This document shows positions 16,808 through 25,632 of a DNA stretch of 64,000 nt, in pieces. How positions within the stretch are numbered: position 1 is the stretch's first letter; every line of letters starts with the position of its first letter. The stretch is from Vicinamibacterales bacterium. Its GTDB lineage: Bacteria; Acidobacteriota; Vicinamibacteria; Vicinamibacterales; UBA2999. The DNA is taken from contig JAWKHS010000018.1 in NCBI GenBank assembly GCA_041394705.1, positions 72,068-136,067 of the forward strand, written 5' to 3'. Under the pieces are notes generated by a model. The model did not search any database. It saw nothing but the letters and a program-made list of their open reading frames with translations, and was not told the DNA's origin. The position numbers and the translations under genes were made by a program.

Positions 16808-18631
16808 CTACTGGACGGCCTGGAGCAGCTCGTCCACCGTCTCGGGCTCGTCGAGCGAGCGCCCCACCGAGAGCCGGGCGCACATGCGCGCGTAGAGGGG
16901 GTTCGAGGCGAGCAGCTCGTCGTGCGTGCCCGCGGCGGCGAGGCGTCCCTCGTGCAGCACGAGGATGCGGTCGGCGTCGCGGATGGTGGACAGGCGGTGG
17001 GCGATGACGATCGTCGTCCGGCCGGCGCGGAGGGCCTTGAGCGCCGAGAAGACCGCCTCCTCCGACAGCGCGTCGAGCGCCGAGGTGGGCTCGTCGAGGA
17101 TCAGGATGCGGGCGTCCTTCAGGAGCGCCCGCGCGATGCCGAGCCGCTGGCGTTCTCCGCCCGACAGCGTCGCGCCGGCCTCGGCGAGCGGCGTGTCGTA
17201 GCCGTGGGGCAGCCGCGTCACGAAGGGTTCCACGTGCGCCGCGCGTCCGGCGGCGGCCACCTCCTCGTCGGTCGCGTCGAGACGCCCGTAGCGGATGTTG
17301 TCGGCGATGGTGCCGCCGAAGAGCACGGGCTCCTGCGGCACGAGCGCGATCTGTTCCCGGAGCGATCGCAGCGAGTAGGCGGTCACGTCCAGGCCGTCCA
17401 CCAGCACCCGGCCGCCCGACGGCGTGAAGAACCGGGGCAGGAGGCTGACGAGCGTGGTCTTGCCGGCGCCCGTCAGGCCCACGACGGCCACGAGCTCGCC
17501 GGGCCGTGCGGCGAAGCTCACGTCGTCGAGGATCGTCCGTCCGTCGTCGTAGGCGAAGCGGACGTGCTCGTAGCGGACCTCGCCGGCGACGCCGGCCGCG
17601 TCGAGGCCCGACTCCGGATCCGCGGCCTCGGGCTCCAGCGCCAGGATCTCGCGGACCCGCCGCGCGCCCGCGACCGCCTGCTGCAGCGTGCCGGTCGTGT
17701 GGGCGATGGCCGAGAGCGGGTTGTACACCGCGGCCAGGTACGCCAGCACGACGAGGAGCGCGCCCACGGTGAGCGTGCCGTCGAGCACGTGCAGCCCGCC
17801 GACGATCAGGATGAGCGCCGTCCCGACGATCGTGGACGAGCCGAGGGCGATGGCGAACCACGACTCCTGCCAGGTCAGCCGGAGCCGCGCCCGCATGGTC
17901 TCGTCGCCGAGCCGCGTGAAGCGCGCGATCTCGTGCCGTTCGCGCGCGAAGCTCTTGACCACGCGGATCGACGTGAGCATCTCGAACATCCGCTCCACGA
18001 GCGAGGACTCGAGCTGCTTGACCCGCTCCGCGCGGTCCACCATCCGCGAGGCGTAGTAGCGCAGCGACAGGAACAGCAGCGGCACGACGCTGAGGGAGAG
18101 GAGCGCCAGCGTCGGATCGAGGCGGACGAGGATGGCGAACATCACGCCGAGCTTCAGCGCCGCGGTGGCCACCGGGAACAGGCCCCCGATGGCGAGGTCG
18201 TTGATGCAGTAGGCGTCCGCGTCGAGACGGTAGACCGCGTCGGCGGTGCGGGCCGTCACGTGGTGCCGCAGGCCGAGCGCCAGCAGTCGCTCCACGAGAC
18301 GGTGGCGCAGGTCGTAGAGGATGCGCTGGCCCGTGTCCACCTGGAGCTGGGTATGGAACAGCGTGGCGACCTCGCTCGCCAGGCTCAGGACGAGGCCGGC
18401 CAGCGCCACCGCCACGAGAAGCGCCGCCGGGCGGCCGCCGAGCAGCGACGCGGCGAGGCCCGCCAGCGGCCACCCCAGCGGCTGGCCGCCGAGCACGTTG
18501 TCCACGACCGTCTTGAGGGGCCACGGCGCGAGCGCGCTCAGGCCGACTTCGAGCACGGCCAGCCCGGCGATGCCGGCGACCCTGGCCTTGTAGGGACGCA
18601 GGAACGACAGCGTCCAGGCCGTCAACGTCAC
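16808..18631 (-). CDS. ABC exporter half-transporter (fused membrane and ATPase domains)
   Basis: The 607-aa product starts at GTG 18631, overlapping the stop of the GH-GT2 gene (GTGA). The N-terminal 320 residues form an MsbA-type six-helix domain. The C-terminal ATPase has Walker A (GLTGAGKTT), Q-loop (LVPQEPVLF), signature LSGGERQRLG, Walker B ILILDEPTSALD and the switch His in IVIAHRLST. It should work as a homodimer and export a hydrophobic or lipid-linked substrate. Its place inside a glycosyltransferase operon suggests export of a glycolipid or glycan made by the neighbouring enzymes. Confidence 0.95.
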   Translation of the reverse strand: MTLTAWTLSFLRPYKARVAGIAGLAVLEVGLSALAPWPLKTVVDNVLGGQPLGWPLAGLAASLLGGRPAALLVAVALAGLVLSLASEVATLFHTQLQVDTGQRILYDLRHRLVERLLALGLRHHVTARTADAVYRLDADAYCINDLAIGGLFPVATAALKLGVMFAILVRLDPTLALLSLSVVPLLFLSLRYYASRMVDRAERVKQLESSLVERMFEMLTSIRVVKSFARERHEIARFTRLGDETMRARLRLTWQESWFAIALGSSTIVGTALILIVGGLHVLDGTLTVGALLVVLAYLAAVYNPLSAIAHTTGTLQQAVAGARRVREILALEPEAADPESGLDAAGVAGEVRYEHVRFAYDDGRTILDDVSFAARPGELVAVVGLTGAGKTTLVSLLPRFFTPSGGRVLVDGLDVTAYSLRSLREQIALVPQEPVLFGGTIADNIRYGRLDATDEEVAAAGRAAHVEPFVTRLPHGYDTPLAEAGATLSGGERQRLGIARALLKDARILILDEPTSALDALSEEAVFSALKALRAGRTTIVIAHRLSTIRDADRILVLHEGRLAAAGTHDELLASNPLYARMCARLSVGRSLDEPETVDELLQAVQ

Positions 18632-21600
18632 GCCGTCGCCCTCGGCGCGCGCGGCCGGTCGCGGGTCACGCGCGGTTGCCGCGGCTTGGCGCGGTGCTCC
18701 GGCACCCGCGGCGCCGCGCCGCCGGCCTTGGCGGGCGGGACCGGCTGGAGCCGGGCCGGTGCGTTCGCCGCGTCCGCGTCCCGATCCGGGGCCGGGTGGA
18801 CCAGCGGCGCCGGCGCCGCCGGCCGCGGCGCGGCGGAGCGGACCGTGGCGAAGTCCTGCGAGAGGAGGAAGCCGCCGACGACGGCGCTCGAGGCGAGCAG
18901 CGCGAGGAACATCGTGGCCTGGCTCTTGTGCAGGGCCGTCGTCGGACGCCACGTGACGCGGGCCCCGGCCCCCGAGCCGGCCAGGGGCAGGAGCGCCCAG
19001 CGCGACGCCACGCGTGCCAGGCCGAGGTCGACGACGGCCACCGAGCGCGTGGTCTGCCATGCCGCCGCCGCCAGGGTGAGGGCCGCGCCCGCCACGGCGG
19101 CCGCGCTGACCCACGGCCACCTGAGCGCGATGGCGGCGCTCGTGGTCGCCATCGCGAGCGCGGCGAGCGCGAGCGCGCCGACCATTCCCCGCACGCTCGG
19201 CTGCAGCCGTGCGGCGACGCGCAGCAGGCACCGGCCCTCGGCGTGTTCCTCGACCAGCGCGCGGACGTGCAGCCAGCCCCAGCGGCCGATGGCGAGGCTG
19301 ACGTCGCGGTCCGCGTGCCAGCCGTCGTCGACGTCGACGCGTGGTGCCGGCCGCGAGGCCCGGAGCGCGGCCGTCAGCGCCGTGAGCACCGCGGTCTTGT
19401 CGATCCAGGTCTCGCTCCAGAACGACCAGACGGCCGTGCCGCCGATCTGGAGCCGCGCGGCTGCCTTCGCGCTCCAGGGCGAGGGCACGGGCGCCTTCCA
19501 CGTCTGGCTCACGGCCGGTGCGGCCGGCACGACCGCCGGCGGCGAGAGCAGCCCGCGCAGGCGGCCGCGGGCGCGCGCGATCGGTTGCAGCAGGTGCAGC
19601 CACGCGATGAGCGCCCGGTAGGCGAGCGTGGTCCGCCACCGGGGCCACGCGCCGATGGACGGCGCGCTCGCGAGGTCCGAGCGCCACGCGAAGACGAGAC
19701 AGCGCCACAGCGTGATGGCCCATCCCGCCGCGCCGAGGCCTGCCACCAGCACGGCCGCGTCGCCCGGATGCGCGAGGCGGCCGGCCAGTCCCGCCAGCAG
19801 GAGCAGCGTCGCCCCGATCATCCACGCGGGCGAGTGGGGCAGGAACTGGAGGGGATGGCAGTCGGTGCTGTAGACCGACGGGAACGCCGCCGTCCCCCAC
19901 ACGCCGGAGTTCACCCGCCGCCCCGCCAGCGAGCGGACGAACGGCAGCGGGCTGTAGATGCGGCCGCGCCACAGCGCCTGGCCGCTCAGGAACTTCTCGG
20001 GATGGTGGGCATCGAGCCAGATTTCGCCCTCGCCGTAGCCGACCTGCTGACGCCAGTACGCGCCGACGGTCCGGCGGTGGTGGTGCCAGACGAGGGCCGC
20101 GGGCGCGAAGCCGATCGCGCGGCCGCTGGCCTGGAGGCGCCAGCAGATGTCCACGTCGTCGCCGGCCCTGAGGAACACCGGGTTGAAGCCGCCGATGGCC
20201 GTCAGCGCGTCCTTCGTGAAGGCCATGTTGCAGCCGGGCACGTGCTCGGCGATGCGGTCGTCCAGCAGCACGTGCGTCGGCCCGCCGGGCGCGCGCGCCA
20301 CGGCCTGCGCCACCCACGGATCGTCGTGCGGCACCACGTTCGGCCCGCCCGAGGCCGCCATCCCGTCCGACAGCATCGGCTGCACGAGGAAGGTCAGCCA
20401 GTCGGGATCGACCCTGACGTCGGCATCGGTGTAGGCGACGATCTCGCCGGCGGCCCGCGCGAGCCCGATGTTGCGGGCGGCGGAGAGGCCCCCGTTGGGC
20501 ACCGACAGCACCGTGACGCCGGATGCGCGACGCGCGATGGCGGCGGTCGCGTCGGTGGACCCGTCGTCGACGACGATCACCTCGACCCTCGGGTAGGTGA
20601 GCGCCGCGAGCGACGTCAGGCAGTCCTCGAGCGTGTCGGCCGCGTTGTAGGCGCAGACGACGACCGACACCATTGGCCACGCCGCCCGCTCGGTTTCGGC
20701 GAACGGCGCGTCCGCGAACGCCGCGCCGACGGCCGTCAGCGCCGGCTTCGGCCGGCGCTGGGCGTCGACGAGCCCGAACGCCCAGTCGCAGACGTCGTGT
20801 CCGCCGCGCCACCACTCGTCGGTCCACGAGAAGGCCACGGCTCCCGCCGCGCCCTCGGCGAACGCGGTGCGCACGTGCGTCGCCGTGATGCGTGCCTGCC
20901 CGTCGAGGCCCTCGCGGAGGCTGTCGGCGCCCGCTTCGGCCAGCAGCAGCGGCTTGTGGCCGGCGATGTGCTGCAGGCGCTGGAGGTACGCGCGCAGATC
21001 GGCCTCGCGGTGGAGGTAGACGTTGAACGCGCACACGTCGAACGCCTCGACGTCGAGGTATTCGGTGGGCGGAAAGTTGACGTAGGTGAGGAGCGCGTCG
21101 GGGGCCGCGTCCTTGGCCGCGTCGTACAGGCCGCGCAGGAAGCGCTCCACGCGGCGGTGGCCGTGCCAGCGGACGACCCCGGGCGGGATCTCGTTGCCGA
21201 CCGCCACGAGCAGCGTCGCCGGATGCGCCGCCAGGCGTCGTGTCGCCGCGACCACGTCGCGCCGGATCTCGCGCGCGAGCGCGGCGTCGTCGAGAAACGC
21301 GAGGTGCTGCGCCCACGGCACCCCGGCCATCACGCGCAGGCCGTGCGCGGCGGCCGCGTCGAGGACGCGCGCCGGCGGCACGGTGTAGGTGCGGACGGTG
21401 TTGAGCCCGGCGGCCGCCATCGCGGCGAAGTCGTCGCGGACGCGCGCGTCCGCCGGGAACTGTTCGCCGGCGGCGTCGGGCGCGAACGTGCCGTAGGCGA
21501 CGCCCTTGATCGGGAATCGCCGTCCCCCGACGTCGAGGTACTTGCCGCGGACACGTGGTGCGGGATGCATGCTGCGAACGCGGGGGGACCGATCGGCCAT
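18628..21600 (-). CDS. Glycoside hydrolase-GT2 fusion membrane protein
   Basis: First gene of the six-gene operon; ATG 21600 has GGAAGT upstream (the ATG at 21570 has no RBS). The 990-aa protein has three parts. Residues about 15-300 form a (beta/alpha)8-like glycoside hydrolase of clan GH-A type with VGNEIPP (acid/base Glu137) and LLLAEAGAD (nucleophile Glu222). Residues about 310-560 form a GT2 domain with SVVVCAYNAADT, VVDDGSTD and YTDADVRVDPDW. The remainder has several membrane helices and a Pro/Arg-rich tail. There is no N-terminal signal peptide, so the hydrolase domain may be cytoplasmic. A GH fused to a GT2 could be a processing or proofreading pair, or the GH could act as a binding module. 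Confidence 0.88.
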   Translation of the reverse strand: MADRSPRVRSMHPAPRVRGKYLDVGGRRFPIKGVAYGTFAPDAAGEQFPADARVRDDFAAMAAAGLNTVRTYTVPPARVLDAAAAHGLRVMAGVPWAQHLAFLDDAALAREIRRDVVAATRRLAAHPATLLVAVGNEIPPGVVRWHGHRRVERFLRGLYDAAKDAAPDALLTYVNFPPTEYLDVEAFDVCAFNVYLHREADLRAYLQRLQHIAGHKPLLLAEAGADSLREGLDGQARITATHVRTAFAEGAAGAVAFSWTDEWWRGGHDVCDWAFGLVDAQRRPKPALTAVGAAFADAPFAETERAAWPMVSVVVCAYNAADTLEDCLTSLAALTYPRVEVIVVDDGSTDATAAIARRASGVTVLSVPNGGLSAARNIGLARAAGEIVAYTDADVRVDPDWLTFLVQPMLSDGMAASGGPNVVPHDDPWVAQAVARAPGGPTHVLLDDRIAEHVPGCNMAFTKDALTAIGGFNPVFLRAGDDVDICWRLQASGRAIGFAPAALVWHHHRRTVGAYWRQQVGYGEGEIWLDAHHPEKFLSGQALWRGRIYSPLPFVRSLAGRRVNSGVWGTAAFPSVYSTDCHPLQFLPHSPAWMIGATLLLLAGLAGRLAHPGDAAVLVAGLGAAGWAITLWRCLVFAWRSDLASAPSIGAWPRWRTTLAYRALIAWLHLLQPIARARGRLRGLLSPPAVVPAAPAVSQTWKAPVPSPWSAKAAARLQIGGTAVWSFWSETWIDKTAVLTALTAALRASRPAPRVDVDDGWHADRDVSLAIGRWGWLHVRALVEEHAEGRCLLRVAARLQPSVRGMVGALALAALAMATTSAAIALRWPWVSAAAVAGAALTLAAAAWQTTRSVAVVDLGLARVASRWALLPLAGSGAGARVTWRPTTALHKSQATMFLALLASSAVVGGFLLSQDFATVRSAAPRPAAPAPLVHPAPDRDADAANAPARLQPVPPAKAGGAAPRVPEHRAKPRQPRVTRDRPRAPRATA

Positions 21601-21756
21601 GTTACTTCCGCGCCCCGCCGCGAGGGAACGGGGCGCCCGCGGCGGGCGCCGCGCCTGTCAGCCACGACAGAAACCCGTCGCGTCCGCGGTTGTCATGGAC
21701 GCCGGGGCCCCGCCGCCGGGTGGCCGCGCCGGCGCTGTAGACTGCCGCCACCCGCG

Positions 21757-23493
21757 ATGCCGATGGCCCTCCGCGCCCGCACGATCCTCCCGGCGCTGCT
21801 GTTCGCGCTGACGAGCCACGCCGTGGTGCACCCGGCGTTCCGGCCCGTGGCCGTGCGCGGCACGCTGAACGGGGCGTCGGGCCGGCTCGAGGTGACGCTC
21901 GGGGAGGCCGAGCCCCTGTTCCTCGAGTACGAGGTGGTGGTGCGCGGCGGCGGTGAGGCCCGGCTGGCCGTCACCTGGAACGGCGCCGCGGTCGACGTCC
22001 CGCAGCCCGGTGCCGCGTACCTCACCGAGCACGCGATCGTGGTCCTCCCCGTCGAGGCGACACGGGCCGGCGCCAACCACCTCGAGGTCCGCCTGGAGGA
22101 CGCCGATGCCGCCGGCTTCGAGATGCGGGCGCGCGTGCACAACTACTACGGCATCGCGCCGGACGTGCCGCGCGCGGCGATCGTCGGCGACGCCGCGGCC
22201 CGGCGCCGCGCCCGGACCCTGCCGCTCTGGCAGCACGCGGCCATGCTGTCGGCGCTCGCGTTGTCCGGCGCCGCGCTCGCGCGCCTGGCGACGGCGACGC
22301 TGGGCGCGCCGTGGGGGGGCGTCGCCATCCTCGCCGGCCCCGGAGCGGCCCTGGCGTATTCGGCGGCGACGCCCCTCCATGTCTGGCTGTCGCTCCCGGC
22401 CCTCGCGGTCGTGACCCTGGCGCCGTGGCTGGCGGCGCTGGGCGTCGCGGCGGCGGTCCGGCGCCCGCGTCCCGTGGCCACCGCCGCCCTCCTGGCCGTG
22501 GTGACGTTCGGGTCGGTGGAGATCGCCCTGCGCCTCTTCAACGCGGTGCGTCCCTCGTTCGTCTTCTACGCCGACGGCTACAACCGGTTTCGCGGGCAGC
22601 CGGGGGGCCGGCACTTCGACGACGTCTTCAACCAGCGCGGCTTCAACGACGTCGAGCGCTCCGTCGCGCGGCCGCCCGCGGTCACCCGCCGGATCGTGGC
22701 GCTCGGCGATTCGTTCGCCGTCGGCGTCGTGCCGCGGTCCGGCAACTACCTGCGGCTCGTCGAGCAGGCGCTCGGGCCGCCGGGGACGGTCGAGGTCGTC
22801 AACCTGGGCGTCGCCGGCACCGAGCCGAGGGACTACCTGGCGGTCCTCGTGGACGAGGGCCTGGCCTACCGGCCCGACGTGGTGCTCGTGACCTTCTTCG
22901 TGGGCAACGACTTCGAGACGCGCGCGCCGCGGCTGATCGAGCGGTCGTACGTGCTCACGCTGGGGCGTGCGCTGTGGCGGCTGGGGACGGCGCGCAGCCT
23001 GGCCGGCGCGGCCGGCGACGGTCCTGCCGCCTACGTGGACGACGCGCCGTCGATGCCGCGCGATCGGTTCCTCGAGATCAGCGTCGAGCGCGCGTGGATA
23101 TACCAACGAGACAGCCGCCGGCTCCCGGCGGCCGTGACGCGCGCGGCGGACCTGCTCGCCACGATGCGCGATCTCGCCAGGTCGGCCGACGCGGAGTTCC
23201 TGGTGGCCATCGCGCCCGACGAGGTCCAGGTGGATGCCGGGCTCCGGGCAGCGGTGGCCGCGGCCCTTCGCGTGGGCGTCGAGACCCTGGACGTCGGGCA
23301 GCCCGACCGTCTGCTGGCGGCCGCCCTCGCCGAGCGCGGCATCGCCACGGCAGACCTGCTGCCGGCATTCCAGTCCGCCGCCGGCGGCGAGCGCCTCTAC
23401 AAGCCCCGGGACACGCACTGGAACCTGGCGGGCAACCGGCTGGCCGCGGCGGCGCTCGCCCGCGCACTCGACGCGGCCGCGGATGCCCAGTGA
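21757..23493 (+). CDS. Membrane-anchored SGNH/GDSL hydrolase family protein
   Basis: The product is 578 aa from ATG 21757 (ATG 21763 is also possible). It has an N-terminal signal or anchor, a beta-rich domain, and three to four hydrophobic segments around residues 150-255. An SGNH domain follows with nucleophile IVALGDSFAVG (Ser319), the FFVGNDF Asn block, and a terminal RDTHWN with Asp552 and His554. The DTHWN ending resembles AlgJ/AlgX proteins, so it may be an acyltransferase or esterase on an extracytoplasmic glycan. It is divergent from the glycan-export operon across 156 bases; a TAGACT hexamer lies at 21738-21743. Confidence 0.85.
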   Translation: MPMALRARTILPALLFALTSHAVVHPAFRPVAVRGTLNGASGRLEVTLGEAEPLFLEYEVVVRGGGEARLAVTWNGAAVDVPQPGAAYLTEHAIVVLPVEATRAGANHLEVRLEDADAAGFEMRARVHNYYGIAPDVPRAAIVGDAAARRRARTLPLWQHAAMLSALALSGAALARLATATLGAPWGGVAILAGPGAALAYSAATPLHVWLSLPALAVVTLAPWLAALGVAAAVRRPRPVATAALLAVVTFGSVEIALRLFNAVRPSFVFYADGYNRFRGQPGGRHFDDVFNQRGFNDVERSVARPPAVTRRIVALGDSFAVGVVPRSGNYLRLVEQALGPPGTVEVVNLGVAGTEPRDYLAVLVDEGLAYRPDVVLVTFFVGNDFETRAPRLIERSYVLTLGRALWRLGTARSLAGAAGDGPAAYVDDAPSMPRDRFLEISVERAWIYQRDSRRLPAAVTRAADLLATMRDLARSADAEFLVAIAPDEVQVDAGLRAAVAAALRVGVETLDVGQPDRLLAAALAERGIATADLLPAFQSAAGGERLYKPRDTHWNLAGNRLAAAALARALDAAADAQ

Positions 23494-23700
23494 GCGTGCG
23501 CACCGCGGTTTTCGCGGGAGCCGGGGAAGATCCCTCCCCCCGCGCGCCGCCGGTCTGCGGTTCGGGCATAATTCGTCCGGTTCGGCTGGCGGGACGCGTG
23601 GCGCAAGGCTTGCTCCGGTCGCCGTGGGGGTGATCGGCGCCTGATCGTTCCCGGGCTTGGACTGGCCGCCGGCACCTCGGCCGGCGGAAAGCGAGGACGT

Positions 23701-24036
23701 ATGCGGATTGTCATGTGGACGGCGCTGGCGGTGGCGGGCCTTCACCTGGGGGCCACCGCGGCCGCGGCGCAGAGCCCCGCCGAGAAGGGCCAGCAGCTCT
23801 TCACCGCACAACGGTGCACCATGTGCCATGCCGTCGCCGGCAAGGGCAACGCAAAGGGCCCGCTCGACGGCGTCGCGGCGAAGTACAAGGCCGACGAGCT
23901 GAAGCAGTGGCTCGTGGCACCGGCCGACATGGCCGCCAAGCACAACGCCACGCGCAAGCCCGCGATGCGCGACTTCTCGAAGCTGCCGGCCGCGGACCTC
24001 GACGCCCTCGTCGCCTATCTGCAGACCTTGAAATGA
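23701..24036 (+). CDS. Small class I c-type cytochrome
   Basis: The 111-aa product has a signal peptide (cleavage near AAA|QSP). A single haem site CTMCH (residues 39-43) and a distal Met89 in KPAMRDFS make a classic His/Met monohaem cytochrome. The stop overlaps the start of the Rieske gene (ATGA, 24033-24036), so it is co-translated with the quinol-oxidising subunits. It probably carries electrons from that complex. Upstream lie 207 non-coding bases with a CATAAT hexamer at 23567-23572 but no convincing -35. Confidence 0.93.
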   Translation: MRIVMWTALAVAGLHLGATAAAAQSPAEKGQQLFTAQRCTMCHAVAGKGNAKGPLDGVAAKYKADELKQWLVAPADMAAKHNATRKPAMRDFSKLPAADLDALVAYLQTLK

Positions 24037-24488
24037 CGGCCGACCGTCCGCCGGTCGCCCGTCGCACCCTGCTCGACTGGCTGCTCGGGCTGGGTGTCGG
24101 ATCGACGGGACTGGCCGTGCTCCAACCCGTGCGGCGCTTCCTCGTGCCCCCGAAGGGCGGCGAGGCGGAGACCGAAAGCGCCGTCGCGGCGCAGCTCAAC
24201 GAGCTGCCGCCGAACTCCGGCAAGGTGTTCCCCTTCGGCAGCCGCCCGGCCATCGTCGTCCGGACGCCCGACGGGGAGCTCCGCGCGTTCAGCGCCGTCT
24301 GCACGCACCTCGACTGCACCGTGCAGTACAAGGCGGACACCTCGCAGCTCTGGTGCGCCTGCCATAACGGCATCTACGACCTGGCCGGGAACAACGTGTC
24401 CGGGCCTCCGCCTCGTCCCCTGGAGGCGCTGAAGGTCAACGTGCGAGGGGAGGCCGGGCGCGAGGAAGTGGTCGTCTCGCGCACCTGA
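24033..24488 (+). CDS. Rieske iron-sulfur protein
   Basis: The 151-aa product has a single N-terminal membrane helix (RRTLLDWLLGLGVGSTGLAV) that may act as a Tat-type anchor. Box I is CTHLDC (residues 90-95) and box II CACHNG (108-113). The 2Fe-2S ligands C90, H92, C108 and H111 and the disulfide pair C95/C110 are all present. It lies between a monohaem cytochrome c and cytochrome b with overlapping codons on both sides, so it should be the Rieske subunit of a quinol:cytochrome oxidoreductase. It is short for the family but complete. Confidence 0.95.
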   Translation: MTADRPPVARRTLLDWLLGLGVGSTGLAVLQPVRRFLVPPKGGEAETESAVAAQLNELPPNSGKVFPFGSRPAIVVRTPDGELRAFSAVCTHLDCTVQYKADTSQLWCACHNGIYDLAGNNVSGPPPRPLEALKVNVRGEAGREEVVVSRT

Positions 24489-25612
24489 TGCCGCGTAGCG
24501 GAGACACGGGCATGACTCCACCCTCCACGTCCTGGGGAGCCCGCACGGCGGCGTGGCTCGAGGCGCGGTACGACCTGAGCGGCCTCCTGCGCTTCCTGGC
24601 GAAGAAGCGCGTGCCGCAGCACCGGCACACGATCTGGTACTACCTCGGCGGCATGACGCTCTTCCTGTTCCTGGTGCAGGTGGCGAGCGGCATCCTGCTG
24701 CTGCTGTACTACCGCCCGAGCGCGGCCGAAGCCTACGAGAGCGTGCAGTTCATCGTCACGCGCGTCGAGTTCGGATGGCTCGTGCGCAACGTCCACTCGT
24801 GGTCGGCCAACCTGCTCATCGCCGTGGCCGCCGCGCACATGGTCAGCGTGCTCTTCATGCGCGCCTACCGGCGGCCGCGCGAGCTCACCTGGATCACGGG
24901 GGCCCTGCTCCTGTTCCTCATGCTCGGCTTCGGCTTCAGCGGCTACCTGCTGCCGTGGAACGAGCTGGCGTTCTTCGCGACCAAGGTCGGCACCGGCATC
25001 GCCGGGGCCGTGCCCGTCGTGGGCGCCGACCTCGTCCGGATGCTCCGTGGCGGCGACGACGTGACGGGCGCCACGCTCTCGCGTTTCTTCGGCATCCACG
25101 TCGCCATCCTGCCCGCCATCACGACGGTGCTGCTCGGCGTGCACCTGCTCTTCGTGCAGACGCAGGGCATGAGCGTGCCGCCGGGCGTGGAGCGCCGGGT
25201 GGCGGCCGGGGAGCGCCTCAAGCAGATGCCGTTCTTCCCCAACTTCGCCCTGCGCGACGTGGTGGGGTGGTACATCGCGCTGGCGCTGCTCGCGGCGCTG
25301 GCGGCGTTCTCGCCGTGGGAGCTCGGCGTGAAGGCCGATGCCTTCGCGCCCGTCCCGCCGGGGATCCGGCCCGAATGGTATTTCCTGGCGCCGTTCCAGA
25401 TTCTGAAGATGCTGCCGAGCCACATCCTCGGCATCGAGGGGGAACAGGTCGGCGTGCTCGGATTCAGCCTGCTGGCCGCGGCGTTCGTGGTCCTGCCGTT
25501 CATCGACAGCGGCGCCAACGAGGGACGGCCGAGCCGCATCATCACCTGGGGCGCCCTCGTCGTCCTCGTCCTGCTGGCCGTGATGACGGTGGTGGGATAC
25601 GTGCTGGCTTGA
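24488..25612 (+). CDS. Cytochrome b of a Rieske/cytochrome b complex
   Basis: The 374-aa polytopic protein starts at ATG 24488, overlapping the Rieske stop (TGATG); ATG 24512 with GGAG upstream is an alternative. Two His pairs ligate two b haems. H-x13-H lies in VHSWSANLL...AAAHM and H-x14-H in GIHVAILPA...LLGVHLLF. The longer second spacing is a b6-like feature. The quinol-site PEWYF motif (RPEWYFLAPFQILKML) is present. The b6 and subunit IV parts are fused, as in proteobacterial cytochrome b, but the protein is shorter than the eight-helix form. Confidence 0.95.
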   Translation: MPRSGDTGMTPPSTSWGARTAAWLEARYDLSGLLRFLAKKRVPQHRHTIWYYLGGMTLFLFLVQVASGILLLLYYRPSAAEAYESVQFIVTRVEFGWLVRNVHSWSANLLIAVAAAHMVSVLFMRAYRRPRELTWITGALLLFLMLGFGFSGYLLPWNELAFFATKVGTGIAGAVPVVGADLVRMLRGGDDVTGATLSRFFGIHVAILPAITTVLLGVHLLFVQTQGMSVPPGVERRVAAGERLKQMPFFPNFALRDVVGWYIALALLAALAAFSPWELGVKADAFAPVPPGIRPEWYFLAPFQILKMLPSHILGIEGEQVGVLGFSLLAAAFVVLPFIDSGANEGRPSRIITWGALVVLVLLAVMTVVGYVLA

Positions 25613-25632
25613 GGTCCCCGTCGAGGCGCGTC

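Noticed and set aside
18676..21756. Upstream part of a very long plus-strand open frame
   Set aside because: The first 1027 codons lie antisense to the GH-GT2 gene; only the part from 21757 has SGNH motifs.
23521..23560. Possible terminator after the SGNH gene (G-rich then C-rich run)
   Set aside because: The arms do not pair well and there is no T-tract.
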